64,000 bases of DNA. Origin: Doris montereyensis. Taxonomy: Eukaryota; Mollusca; Gastropoda; Nudibranchia; Dorididae. The notes beneath the pieces were generated by a model. The model was not told the origin of the DNA. It worked only from the letters and a program-made list of their open reading frames with translations, and searched no databases. The position numbers were made by a program, and so were the translations under genes. This document shows, in pieces, positions 37,373-49,300 of this stretch; the first letter of the stretch is position 1; each line of letters begins with the position of its first letter. The stretch spans positions 67,501 to 131,500 of the forward strand of contig JAXRKP010000627.1 of assembly GCA_037039925.1 (NCBI GenBank), read 5' to 3'.

Positions 37373-39171
37373 GAACTCAACATGTTCTTTAACCTGATGT
37401 AAAATTCTTAAGACAGATCAGAGATTGCAAAATCAGCAATTCTTAATACTTAGTTTCAAAATGAACACATTTATGCTTTTTGGAGATGGACTCATCATTA
37501 GCCAACAAGTAATTGGAGGCATCTGAGAGAAAAAAAAAGCTACTTCATCATTACAAGATGATTTATCACATCAGCCATTTTTAAGTTTCTGGCATCAAAA
37601 TTTACTTCATCAGATGGGTTTGAACAACACTGCTATTTAATCTTTCCATAAATTACAAGAAAATGCTGCTTTTATTTGTAAAAGTTTAAATCATAAAAAA
37701 TTTTCATATCAAGACAATGGTACCAAATTGGTCGACATAAAAAAATCCTTCCTTCCATTGACGTATCGTACAGGCTACATGAGATACAAGGAGTGAAAGT
37801 TTCAATTTATGTTAAAAATGAGTCCCTATAGTTAGTTTGCATGTTGGAGCTGTGCTATTGGTAAAGATTGCATTATAATATGATATAAAGCTATTACGTA
37901 TTTCAGCATTGCTAATACAGATTGCTTTTCTATTGTGTTTTGCTGCTTCCAACAAGATATAGCCGCCTGTAGCGTCATTGGTTTGGATTTGTTTGTTTCT
38001 TGTTTGAATTAACCCTGTCCACCGTGGCAGTGATCTCAGGGTTAAGTAGCCGACTAACGATTCTGACAACTGTCCAGGTAGAACAAAAAGTACTTTAAAA
38101 AATCAACAGTTTTCGTAAATATTATAAAACATAGACAGTGGGTTAAAAATGTATTAATATTTAGATCTAGTATACTAGATTCTAATTCTTTCAAAAACAC
38201 TAATTCTTTCAAAAACAGTTTCCAGATCAATATTCCGTAAGAGTTTGTTTCTTTCGCAAAAATATTTCACCCATATATCGACCAGACCAGAGCACTCTAT
38301 CAAAATACAATAAGTGGTAAGGATGAGGACCTGGGATCATGAGGTCTGGGTTCGAATCCTAGCAATGCTATGCCCGGTGTTCTTTAGGAAAAAACACATA
38401 ATCTAGATCTAACACCCGATGTAAAATAATTTAGAAACCCATATAATGTTTGACGATTATTTTATAAAGCGTCTGTATTGGAGATTTATTACATATCATA
38501 TCAATTTAGAGCTAGAGCTATGCCTGTGCATGTGCCAGCAAATACAAATAATATATTTCAAGATTCTTCGCTGTAATTAATGCGATTACAGTAATAAAAC
38601 TAAAATGTGATCATCAAAGTAAAATTGCGCTGTCTGTGTCAGCAATATAAAGTGAAAAATTGGGTGGTACATGAACAAGAACGGGACCTATAAATGCTAA
38701 AATTGTCTAAACTGAGTTCAGTCTATTTTGGCTAATTGCTACCGGTACCAGGATCGATCTGGATGTACGTCGACGTGGAAAGAAAGTAGCCTAGAGCCTG
38801 GAACAGGGTCGGTGGGTCGATGACACTCACTCTGTCAGTACGTACATCGATCTAATGTCTAGCAGTAGGCCCACTACACTACACATCCAGCAGGCAACGA
38901 TGACACTCAGCAAGGATAGCCAGCCAATAGCAGTAAGGAAATAATCGGTGTGGCCCCATTGCCTCGATTTGGCATCAGACCGGACGTTGTCAACTTTCTT
39001 CGTTTCAATGCAAGACTGAGAACATCGTGTACTCAATGAATGACATTCCTTCTAAGTCAGCCAGTGCCTTCGTATAATCGAGATATTTCAAGTTCTAAGT
39101 ATTGTATCTACGGTGTATTTTCACTCAAAGGTTACCCGTGAATTGAAGCAGAGATTCAAACTGGAATTACA

Positions 39172-40504
39172 ATGGCCTTTGATGGTGCGGGAGACGTCAA
39201 TGTTTTCCTATCACCACGAGTAGGATTCGCAGGGGAACCCCCTGCTCCTCATCCTCATCCACCAACATCTTTGTTGACTTTCGCGGATATGGTGATTGCT
39301 TTAGATTCTAGAAGCACCAGTGATGTACATGGTTTCGATAATTCCCAACTAGATGGTAAATTGAAGACGGACCACACATATGCTTCAGTTTCAAGTAGCC
39401 GTGTTATGACGAGGTCTCAGTCATTGAGGACAGCGTTTTGCCCGTCCCCATCATCTTGTGTAGACATTACGACGTCGACAGGGAAAGACAATGTATTTTC
39501 TCAATCCGTTGGGAAGGATACTTTTACAAATTCTTCACCCGATCAATGTCATGCTGAAGAGCCTTTTATATCCGACGATGAACAAATAACCGCAGTTAGG
39601 CGTCAGAGAAACAAAAGACGGCAGAGATCCCAAGTGAATAGTGAACCTGTGTGTTATGAATCTAGCAGTGAAGAAGAATGTGATAGAATGGTGAAACGGT
39701 CATCATCAGTTGAAAATTTTCAAATTCAAGCTGATATTGATATAGCTGGATGTTCCAGTGAATGGCCTCAGATATCCAAGAAACACTCTCCAAGAAAATC
39801 ATGTTCATTTGAAGAGGTAAATCATGAAAATCTCTCTCAAAGAAGAGTAGTTCATCGGGGTGGTTCGTGGGGACAACTTCATAGACTTGTGAATGACACA
39901 CTTGAGTTTCCATGTTGGCCAAGAAAAGCAGACCATACATATGCAACAGCAACATGGGATGGTACAGCAGCTAGCCACAGTCTCTTTGAGCAAGAAATGT
40001 CTCAAGAAAGAGAATCAATTGCCACATTCACAAAGGGGCCAGCTCATCAAAAAATGGAAGTGACCGAAACATACATTCTTCCTGTTAGTACTTCAGATTT
40101 TGAAAAATATTCCCACCAAGGAACTCCAACATTACTTGTACAAAGTTTGTTAGATAGCAATAAATGTAGTCAGTCAAATCAGAAAGATGATCATACATAT
40201 GTGAAACCAAATTCCAGCTTTTCATCTATTAATGCATCACTTTTTGACAGAGGTTCAGTATCAAACTTTTCTTGTGCTACCTTTCCCCAGAAAACTTCGT
40301 GAGGATCACACATACTTTCACAGTGGTATGAGTAAACGGGGAAGTGGTGTTGCAGGAGGAAAAGAATGGGTCAGCTCTCAGTCTGTTTCTGACCTGCCTA
40401 TGAAGAGAGATCAGCATCTCTCAGGAACTTCTTGCAACAGTGCAGATTCTCAAATGCAATCAGTTTCGACAAAGAAAGATCATAACTATTCAACATCATC
40501 CTAA
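39172..40504 (+). CDS. DHxY-repeat (HCF-1-binding-motif-rich) protein, single exon, one frame break
   Basis: No family member is recognised. ATG 39172 has a strong start context (acaATGG). The first frame runs 376 residues to TGA 40300-40302; the next frame continues to TAA at 40502-40504, giving about 443 residues if joined. The protein is Ser-rich and hydrophilic, with a basic RRQRNKRRQRSQ stretch (possible nuclear signal) and acidic ESSSEEE. D-H-T-Y occurs at residues 67-70, 254-257 and 340-343, again at 40304-40315, and D-H-N-Y at 40478-40489. In known proteins [DE]HxY binds the Kelch domain of HCF-1 (VP16, CREB3, CREBRF, PGC-1, E2F). WDGTAASHSLF resembles a short PGC-1 segment, weakly. 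No bZIP or RNA-binding domain is present. AATAAA at 40609 fits a complete short gene. It could be an intronless gene, a retrocopy, or one large exon. Confidence 0.65.
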
Positions 40505-40608
40505 CTGTCCACAAGTTGTGCACATCTAAGGATGGGTATTTATTTTGTAAGTTTTGCAATTTATATATATACAAATCACTTTTAATATGTTGTGATTCAT
40601 TAACAATG

Positions 40609-40632
40609 AATAAAACATGTTTTTATAATAAA
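40609..40632 (+). terminator. Polyadenylation signals for the DHxY gene
   Basis: AATAAA occurs at 40609-40614 and 40627-40632, about 105-130 nt after the stop codon, in an AT-rich 3' sequence. Confidence 0.55.
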
Positions 40633-41760
40633 TAGAAACAGAGATAAAAGTGTCAAAGACATTTTCGCAGTAAGCGTGGGCCAAACCAATTTTCAATGAT
40701 CAGCTTGACTTGAAGTATGAAATAAGTTGTGTCATGAACCATTTTTACATGTCCTTAAACATCTTACTTGCCTACTGACACTGTAGCATCCAATTATATT
40801 ATAATACGCGACTCAAACCTGGCCACCAATTGTTGTGCCACTGGTGGTAAATTAACATTGTAGAGGGAATGGCTTCTAAGGCTTTTATTATAATAGAAAA
40901 ACTCCCTTAGCTAGTGTTACAACACGAGAGACAATAAAAGTCAATTTGAAGTAAAGTATAGTATATATATATATATATGTAACGTAGATTTAGATTTTCA
41001 CGAAACGGGGAAAGTTTAAATCTGACAATGTGAAAATGCTGTTGTCAAATAATATAATAGTGCAGTCTTTTCTGCAACTCCTTTAAATCACATTGCCGCT
41101 AAACCACAACTTTTCCCAAGAAACAGGATTGTTAATTCTATAAAATTATAAAGTTATTGGTTAATGCCAATTCATTGGGATAATCGCAACCGCGGCAACG
41201 CCTTGCCTTCAGATTTTTTTCTAATTTGACACTTTGCTATACACACACAAGATGATCGTATGTTTACATTGTTATTACCTAACATCCCTAATGATACAAT
41301 AACCGTACACTGATTGTGGGTCTAGACAGTAAAAGGTGCAATCCGCCTTGCATAGAGATAACTCCGACAGTTCAGAGCAAACAGTCATGTTGTCTCGTGA
41401 CCAGGTGCCACCATAACTAATGTGAACGAGATTTATGTGTTCACTGAATGTTGATGATCTGGAACAAAGCTCTAACTTGTAACTAAAATAACGCTTGATA
41501 CAACAGCTATCTAGTTTTTTAAAAGAAATATGATATATTATACAGCGCTTTGTTCTTCCGCCTCTTTCATATAAATAATTGCAACCTCTTTCCTCCTCTG
41601 AGCTCTAGGCCCAAAGTTTGGCTGATTAACGGGGGAGAGGGGGGGGGTCCTGAACATGTTTTTTTTTTATTATTTGATATAGAGACAATTTTAACCACTA
41701 CCATAATACTCGGCATGTCTAAATTAGCTGAAAAAAGATTTTTTTTTAATTTGTCATGTG

Positions 41761-41774
41761 GTTGCCATGGAAAC
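41761..41774. promoter_or_regulatory. RFX X-box-like palindrome
   Basis: GTTGCCATGGAAAC is close to the symmetrical RFX consensus GTTGCCATGGCAAC. It is followed by AATCTTGGATTTT, as is the degenerate motif at 22424. No gene start is nearby, so it may be repeat-borne. Confidence 0.4.
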
Positions 41775-41954
41775 ACAATCTTGGATTTTCATTGCGGAAA
41801 TACAGACAACTTCATTTCAAGCAGGCTTTTTCAGTTTTTAACAGATTTGGTTTATAACTTTGCACACACCTTATTCAGTTCAATATCTAGCCGCATAGTA
41901 GCTTTTTTGCATAAATTAAACGGTTTGGATTTTTATGAATTTTTTAAAAATGCA

Positions 41955-42350
41955 TTATAATAATATAGTTCATTTCTATAGCGCCCACTCCCACCTTACG
42001 GCAGCTCTAGACGCATTTTTACGTATAACATAGTAAAAAACATGAGCAATGTACATATATATTATATATATACAAAATAAATAAGTAATAAAATAAATAA
42101 ATACAGGAAAGCATAATAATATCATTTATAAAGGTGTATGGTACATGAATTAAAATCGGCATATTAAAACAATTACTTTTCTTAGAAGCATCGCATGGGG
42201 TATGTTTTTTAAAGTAAAATTAAAGGTGTCTTCCAACATGTCAAACATAGATCGTATTGACAGCGGAAGAGCATCCCAGACGTGAGGATCTGCGAATTTA
42301 AAAGAGCGCTGTGACAGTTTTGTCAGGCCTTTTCTTTGGGGGAACACTTA
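41955..42350 (-). mobile_element. CR1/L2-like LINE 3' end
   Basis: The minus-strand frame 42347-42150 encodes FKFADPHVWDALPLSIRS, a LINE C-terminus. The element ends near 41960 with GGGCGCTATAGAAATGAA followed by TATTATTATAATG, the hallmark 3' end of CR1/L2-type elements (GGCGCTATAtAAAT plus short tail). Confidence 0.7.
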
Positions 42351-42689
42351 ACAGATATTGATTTGTAGATCTCAGTTGGCGAGATGGAACATAACTAGAG
42401 ATCAGGTCATTTAAATAATTTGGAGCTCTATCAGTCAGTTTTACATTTATTTGTGACACAATGTCTAATTTTGTATATTATTCGCTTATCGATCAGGAGT
42501 CAATGCAGAGACATGAACGTAGGGGTGATGTATTCAAATTTATTTTTCTTCAAAATCACTCTGGCCGCATATATAGCAACCTTTCCAATTTTTCAAGTTA
42601 CACCCTATGTATTCGCTAAAGACTGGCTATGAGACACTCTACAACAAATTTGTTTCAAATAAAAAATAATTATAATGTAACATAACATA

Positions 42690-45060
42690 GCTGTCAACTA
42701 GTATGTTATGTTGTTGTTGTTACTGATCCAGCAGCTCGGACGTAAATTGTCCTTCAGCCCAATGCCATGTAATGGTATTTGCAGGTGTTTCCCATCTGTT
42801 GTAGGGTTCCATGGATAGTGTTCCATTTTTAGTATCAGGTTTCTCAGGAAGTAGTTTGTTAGTATGTCTTTCAATTTGTGGCATTCAAATAGGTGATGGG
42901 TCAGTTTCATGTGGGTGGTCACAATGCGGGCACACTGGGGCATGTTCAGGATTATTCGGTTCAGATGCATGTATTGTGTTCAGAGCCTGAAGATGGTGAC
43001 TTGGTCTTTTCATTTAAGTTGTTTGATGTTCTCATATTTGTTTGTCGATGTAAATCTCTTCCAGTCTTTCCCAAAGCTCAATTGTACATCCAAGTCCTCC
43101 TTGCTGTTAACTTTGATGATTTGTTTCGCTGTCTGCATTGTAGTTTTTGTGTTTGGTTGTTCTTGTCTAGATCCGCTTTTGACAAGAGTATCTGCTTTGT
43201 CATTTCTTGGTGTGTTTACATGTCCAGGATCCACTGCATTAATAGCTTGACGCCATATATATGTTTTAATTAATTTGTCAGCTTCTAATCGTGTTTGTCT
43301 GAGATTAGATCTCTGGCAGTTGTTGAGAGCTTGTAGAACAGACATTGCATATCTGTAAAATGATGATATCTGATATTTTAGCTGGGAATGTATTGAAAGC
43401 AGTTTTGAGGTGGTAGAGTACTGTTTCTATGGTTGCTGCCTCTGCTTCAAAGTTGGTAAGTTTTTCTCCGCCAAGTCCCAGAGAATTAATCGGAGGTGCC
43501 ATCTGGGTATTGGATGTAGATACTATACCCTGCATTTGATGTTGCTTTGAAAGCTGACTCATCTGTGTCTACATGGATTCAGCTGTCGGGTAGTCATCAA
43601 TGGTTTTTTGTGATGACAACATCAGGGTTAGCGGATCTGATTTCTTTCTTTGATTGTCAATCAGCTCCATCTTGATTTGAGGCTCTTTGAATATGATTAT
43701 TATGATATTTGGTGGATCTCCGTTCACCCGTGGTGTTTCTTTTCTTTGTTCTAGAAGATGGTGTCTTTCTTTTAGCTCCATAGCATGATGTAGGGGTGAT
43801 TTCTGCTTTATTCTATATTTTGGTTGCCAGTTATCAACAATTTTTCTGTTTGAATGGGTGGAACTCCATCCTTTGCTTCTTTCATATATATACCTCTAAT
43901 ACTGCTTTGTCCCTGCGCATGTCAAAAGGTTCCACATTGGTATGTATTTTACACGCAGCTGTGGGGTTGATCTCATGCCTTCACTAATAAAGCGTAGAGC
44001 ATTGTTTTGGACCCTGTCCACTGTCATCAGGTTGGATTTGCTGCATGAGCTAGGATAGACTATAGAGCTGCTAGCTATACTCGAGGGATGAGCCAACATA
44101 TCCCAGGTACAGTTTTCTAAGGGTCTGTATATAAATCTGATCCCCATGAGGTGCTTGCTAACTTCTTTAAAAGATTGAGTTTTTTACACTTAGCTTTGAG
44201 GTTGCATATGTTCTTTTTCATGGATAGCTGATGGTCTAGCTGTACACCAAAATATATTGGGTTGCTCTCTTTCTCAATCTGTTCACCATTGCTGATTAGT
44301 TTTAGATTGAGTTGGCAATCTAGTCGGTTTGTGAATATGGTGTAAACTGTTTTAGTATTAATTTTCATCTTCCATTTCTGGCAATACTCATCAAGTCTCT
44401 TCAGGTTCTTATTCATTTTCCGAGCTACTGTTTTGGTATTTTGCTTATTTCCATTGCCAATAGGGCTGTTTCAGACTTGAGCACATTTGAAAGCCCAGTC
44501 AGTTCCAGCGTGTTCTCTGGGGTATCTTTTACTAGGAGATTTACTGCTTTGTTAAAGACAGGTCTGTGGTCACTTCCTATGTCATTGAGAACTTGAATGT
44601 GTGACAAGATGTCATAAGGTCTGATAAGCAGATGGTTAAGTCTGGGTGACTGAATGTGGTAAGGTGGGCTCTGTGTAGCAGAGTTGGTGGTGATTCTGCA
44701 TTCTGTAGTACAGTCAGATTCGTTGTCTCACGGAGCTCTTCAATCATTCTCCTTGAGTCCTTGTGTTGTAGTCAGGGTATCCCCATTGTGATGGCCATTG
44801 AAGGCACTGACAGGCATTGTATTATGGTACTGTGAGTAATGTATATCTGGTAGGTAGCATGTCGTAGCAGGAAGGCTGTAAATATTATAGACAGTATATT
44901 TTCTGCCAGTATGCCATATTATGACCTTCTGACATCTGTGGAGTTGTTTACAGGAGAGTTTGAGGCGTGTCCCTGACATCGTTGCGGATATATGTAACAA
45001 TGCCTCTGCAGTTTGTACACTGACACGCATAGGGTGTATTATATCCATTAAAATTTAAGA
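42690..45060 (-). mobile_element. I-like LINE with RNase H, internally deleted
   Basis: Minus-strand order: endonuclease remnants (45048-44425, ending SDHRPVF); the last part of RT (44416-43896: IYFGVQLDHQLSMKKNI, VQNNALRFISEG); an RNase H domain (43600-43010: DTDESAFKA, FEAEAATIETVL, DPGHVNTPRNDKADTLVKSG); and a Cys/His tail (42970-42698: CARIVTTHMKLTHHLFEC). Most of the RT, including its catalytic box, is missing between endonuclease and RT end. Frames are broken. RNase H places it near the I/Jockey group. Confidence 0.8.
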
Positions 45061-46042
45061 AATTATCAATGGAATATTATGTGGTGTCATACAAGCTAGA
45101 ATTAGTTTGTGCTGTCAGAATCTGTTTTTTCAATTTGAAAAAGTTGGCAGCTATACATTACATTAAGATAAGATGACATATTATTTGCTTGAACTGTACT
45201 TTTTTAGAGAAAGATAAAAGCAACAGCAAAAAGATTTACAAGAATAAAAAAAACATCAGTCTAGCGACTGTCCTTTAAGAAGTCTTTTATGATGATATTT
45301 TGTGAGCATATATAAATGAATTATAATAATATCATTTTTATTTAATCAATAGAGGCCAACTGGGGAGCGGGATACATGCATAGTTTACTATACGTTTATC
45401 GGGAGGAAATCACACTCTGGATGGGGTTTTTTCTTTTTGCGGGGATTACAGGTTATTAGTATTTGTTATTATTTTCACTTACACAATGTTTTCCAACTCT
45501 ATTTCAGCATTCTCTTACAAGTCTTTCACTTGCTGAGGTCATATGGCTGGTCAAAATGTTCAGTGGTTGATCTACAATCCAAGCCCAATGTACAACGTCA
45601 AAAGAACAAAGACATAATTATTATAAATCTATATTATTGCTAACAACACAATAGTATGTTAAATTCTTCTTGAATGTGGAATGACAAGGTACACGTGTGT
45701 CAAATTTCATATCAATCAGGGATGTATATGATTTTATAATAAAGTGTGAAGAAAAATACCTCTTACTATAATACATTATATGTATGTAATTATAATGCCC
45801 TTTATAAAGAACAATTTTCCAAGGATACTTTAGCTTTATTGTAGTTTTACGCTGTGATTATATCATCAATTCACTACAAATCATAATTTTGTAAACTGCC
45901 TAGTTCATTGACTTTTTATCATTATTTTATGACTACTGTTTTTCATTCATCATTTTTGTGTTGGTATGTGCGTGAGCCATCTTACTTCATAAATCATAGT
46001 CAAAGCACCTTTTTTTCTCACATTGTGTTGCTCAGTGTTTTA

Positions 46043-46352
46043 GATTTTGATTTGATTTACCAATATCAATAACTAATCAGGGTTTTTGGTAGGATAGGGA
46101 TTTTTAATTTTGCCGGGACTGTAAGCAGCCAATTGATCTTTAACATGCACAGAGTGTTGTGATCTGCACACAGGACCTCCTTTCTATCGTCAGTCTCCAA
46201 TATGACTAGGTGTCAATCAGCCAACCGGGGGGGTGGGTGGTAGTTTTTTGCTTGGAAAAAATCAATCAAATGTTTCAACCGTCGGCAAGGCTTGAATCCA
46301 CAACCTTTTGGTTGAGAGGCCGACTCTTTACCTCAGACTACTGTGTCCCCAA
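46043..46352 (-). repeat. tRNA-derived SINE, second family, copy 1
   Basis: On the minus strand it starts near 46352 with a tRNA-like head (AGTAGTCTGAGGTAAAGAG, then CAACCAAAAGGTTGTGGATTC). The body contains (plus strand) 'GTGCACAGAGTGTTGTGAT' and it ends at the TTTGATTTGATTTA block. Other copies: 51765-52040 and 60090-60352. Confidence 0.75.
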
Positions 46353-49300
46353 TGTAAAAGTAGTAATTGGAGTCCTGAAATAGCCATGGTTTGTTTATTG
46401 TTAGTGTTTTATCTTTTTTAAATGTACTTTGTTCTGAGGGGGAAACAATTTAAGGGAGGTGGGGGAGTTGTACATGTACAGGCACTGATTTCCTGGTACA
46501 TATATTATATTTATAACTTTTGGAACAGTTTTCATTGTGTACAATATTATCTTTTAAATTTTTATTTTTTTGACTTCTTAGTTTCATTTTTTTCCAGCTA
46601 TATAATTCATCAAATAGTTTTATTGTGTTATAATGGACTCAAAATCACTATCTTACGGGTGAACGGTTGTCATGTGCTACTGGTAGGTCCTACTTTTTTC
46701 TTTCACTTCATTGCCTATATACTGTGTAATACATATACGTATGTCATCTTGCTGTTTCTTTTTAATTCACCCTGAGATCACTGCATGGTGGATTAGACAC
46801 AATGAAACAAAATACAGCGCAGCATGCAAATCTCAAACACTAAAAGCTGTGTTTATTTTTAATCCCTCTATTTTCTTTGTACTAGCAACACAGCTTTCTC
46901 AGACCCCAACTTGGAAATCGCAAACTACTGAACTCCCATACCATGTAATGGAAACATTTTTTAAATGCATAAAAATTTTAGAATTGTATGCAGAAAAAAA
47001 GGTTAGGACTAGAACTAGAAGGTATGAGAATAGTCATTTAGCCCTCTTGATTTACATGCACCTTTAGCAGAAAAGGGGTGATGATTGATGATCAGTTTTA
47101 TTGCTTGATAAACTATTATTGACTCAGATTTCTCAGATATTTACAGGACCTTTTCTCTATTCAGTATTCTGGCGTCACACATTTAATTTCTGTCTACTTT
47201 CTTATCAGATACTCCCTCTAGTTCTACAATCTTGCGTCTTTTTTAAACTCACATATTCATCAGCCTGTGAATCATTTTACATGAGTAGACTACACCTGTT
47301 GAGTTTTAATGTCATTAATCATGTTGAAGTTGATGTGCTTTTTTTTAACTCAAAATTAATAGACTTCAGACAATCATTGATGTAATTTTGTTTGAGGGAT
47401 TGAAGGAAGATAACATGTTATTGTTAAAAATGGAAGGTTCCATGTTTTCTAAGTTACAAGTGTCACCTTTTTTGTATTCCTTGTAATTATAGTTTAAGTT
47501 TCTTTTCTTATCGTTTAGTCTTTGAAAATCTATTTTGCTTTATTTTTAGATTACCGCTATTGACAGACACCATATTATTATTATTTAAAAAATGTGACTT
47601 AACTTTTTATGTACATTATGTATGTCACTTAATTAATGTTTAATTTCAGTTTGTTACAGCTACAAATTTATAATTTATATCATGGGATGCATATGTTTTT
47701 CTTTTACTACTTGAAATCAGAATCTTTGAAAGCTTGCAATGCAGAAATTTGGAAATTAAGAATTTCTTGTGTGAAAAATAAATTGACACTTTTTGTTACA
47801 AAGTTTGATTCATCCTACAATTGCTGCTCTTCCATATGAGGAGAGTAAACAAGTTTAGACTAAATACGAAAAAGTGTTTCCATAATTATGGTTGTGTGTG
47901 TTTGTCCTAGTATTGGTCATAATATTCTTGTCACTGAATGTATCGGGATTTCTTTTTATTTTATGGAGTGTGAGTGAACAGAGATATGTTCGAAAGGGGG
48001 TACCTTTAACTTGTCATTTTAAGTGTCTTTCTGGGAGAATGTTTGCATTAAAAGTCTGTAATGTTGGTGAGCATCAATTTGCCAAATCTAAATTGGGATT
48101 ATAAGTTATTTATAATTTTATTATGTGTGAAAAGCATAATGTATGTATTTGTGTGCATGTTATGAATTATTTAAACATCATCAATTTAAAAGGCAGAATT
48201 TATCACGAAATGCCAGGTCCATCAAGGACCTACCTGCAGGTAATCTGTATGTTCGAAATAATGAAACCCCGTTTCAGCTATTCCCGAAATGAAATGTTAA
48301 GCTTCTTGTCACATTTGAAATTTTAAATGTTTTTGATGATAAAAACTTCAGATTATTACACATTAGTTACATATCATGTATAATAACAGAATCAATAATG
48401 ATGGTAAATCCTTATTAAATGATATAATCTTATAGTTATAGGCCTACCATAGTAATAATGTTAACAGATGTATTGTTATAATGTTAACCATTTAATGAAA
48501 TAGAACCCCATTTACTCTTACTTCATGGGAAGAGTCACTTTGACTTACTTTATGACAATTATGATTTGGCAAAATTCAACTGGGTTTGATCAGATTAAAT
48601 TTTACTGGAGTCCATGGTGTATTATAATTATATTTATAATAAAATAAAGATTATGAAACAGCTCTTGTTTATATATAGTCATATAGATAACATAGTACAT
48701 ATGGGATAAGACTAAGACATATGTTATGTAATGTTTTGTTGTATTCTGTTTCATCATTGTGAAGCAGCGATTGGAGGAAACTATTTGTAAGCTCTCATCA
48801 TAGTTTTAAGTGTTTTATTTATTGTTATGTAGTAATTAAACTAAAAATTGATATGTGGTGATGTATAGGGAAAGAAATTGAGTTCGGGTAATCTACAAAT
48901 CAATGAAGTGAGCATGTATACAACATACACCTATATATTTTAGGTAGTAAGTAGGAGAGAGAAAGTAACCATCACTATAACAATATATTTTGGGGAAAAG
49001 CATGTTTTGTAAATATTGTAAGTTGGACTAAAATTTTGTTTTCACTAAAGTACAAATCTCCTCTAAAATTTCATACAGGTTCAGATTCCTTTGATAGACA
49101 TCAGTAAAATGTAAAAACAGGAGTGGCTGGTACATCCTTTATCTTTCTTCTCAGTTTTTATTTTGCTAATTCTTCTTAATTGGCTCTGAGATCATCACAC
49201 ATGGATGACGGGGGAAATTTCAATGAAGCAAAGACACTCAAAACATTACATTTACCTGCCTGACTGATACTGATATGTCTTCTTAGGGGATGTCAGTTAT

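Larger units (their letters stand above)
33132..39171. other. Region upstream of MAT2B and of the DHxY gene (divergent)
   Basis: The two genes point away from each other. The region contains a LINE fragment (33344), a dispersed repeat (34345-34575), a repeat rich in GTGCACACAG (35205-35400), a TIR element (36009-36698), AT microsatellite runs (37279-37372), an inverted palindromic-repeat copy (37998-38050) and a SINE fragment (38320-38400). The last 400 bp before 39172 have more GC and CpG than the surroundings and may be promoter. No other gene is supported. Confidence 0.55.

Noticed and set aside
38827..39036. 69-residue minus-strand frame with a membrane-like segment, head-to-head with the DHxY gene
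   Set aside because: It opens at TTG rather than ATG, with no suitable in-frame ATG before the hydrophobic part and no splice support.
46422..47067. Two 117-118 residue frames
   Set aside because: Hydrophobic, AT-driven composition, overlap a repeat copy and show no conserved motif or splice context.
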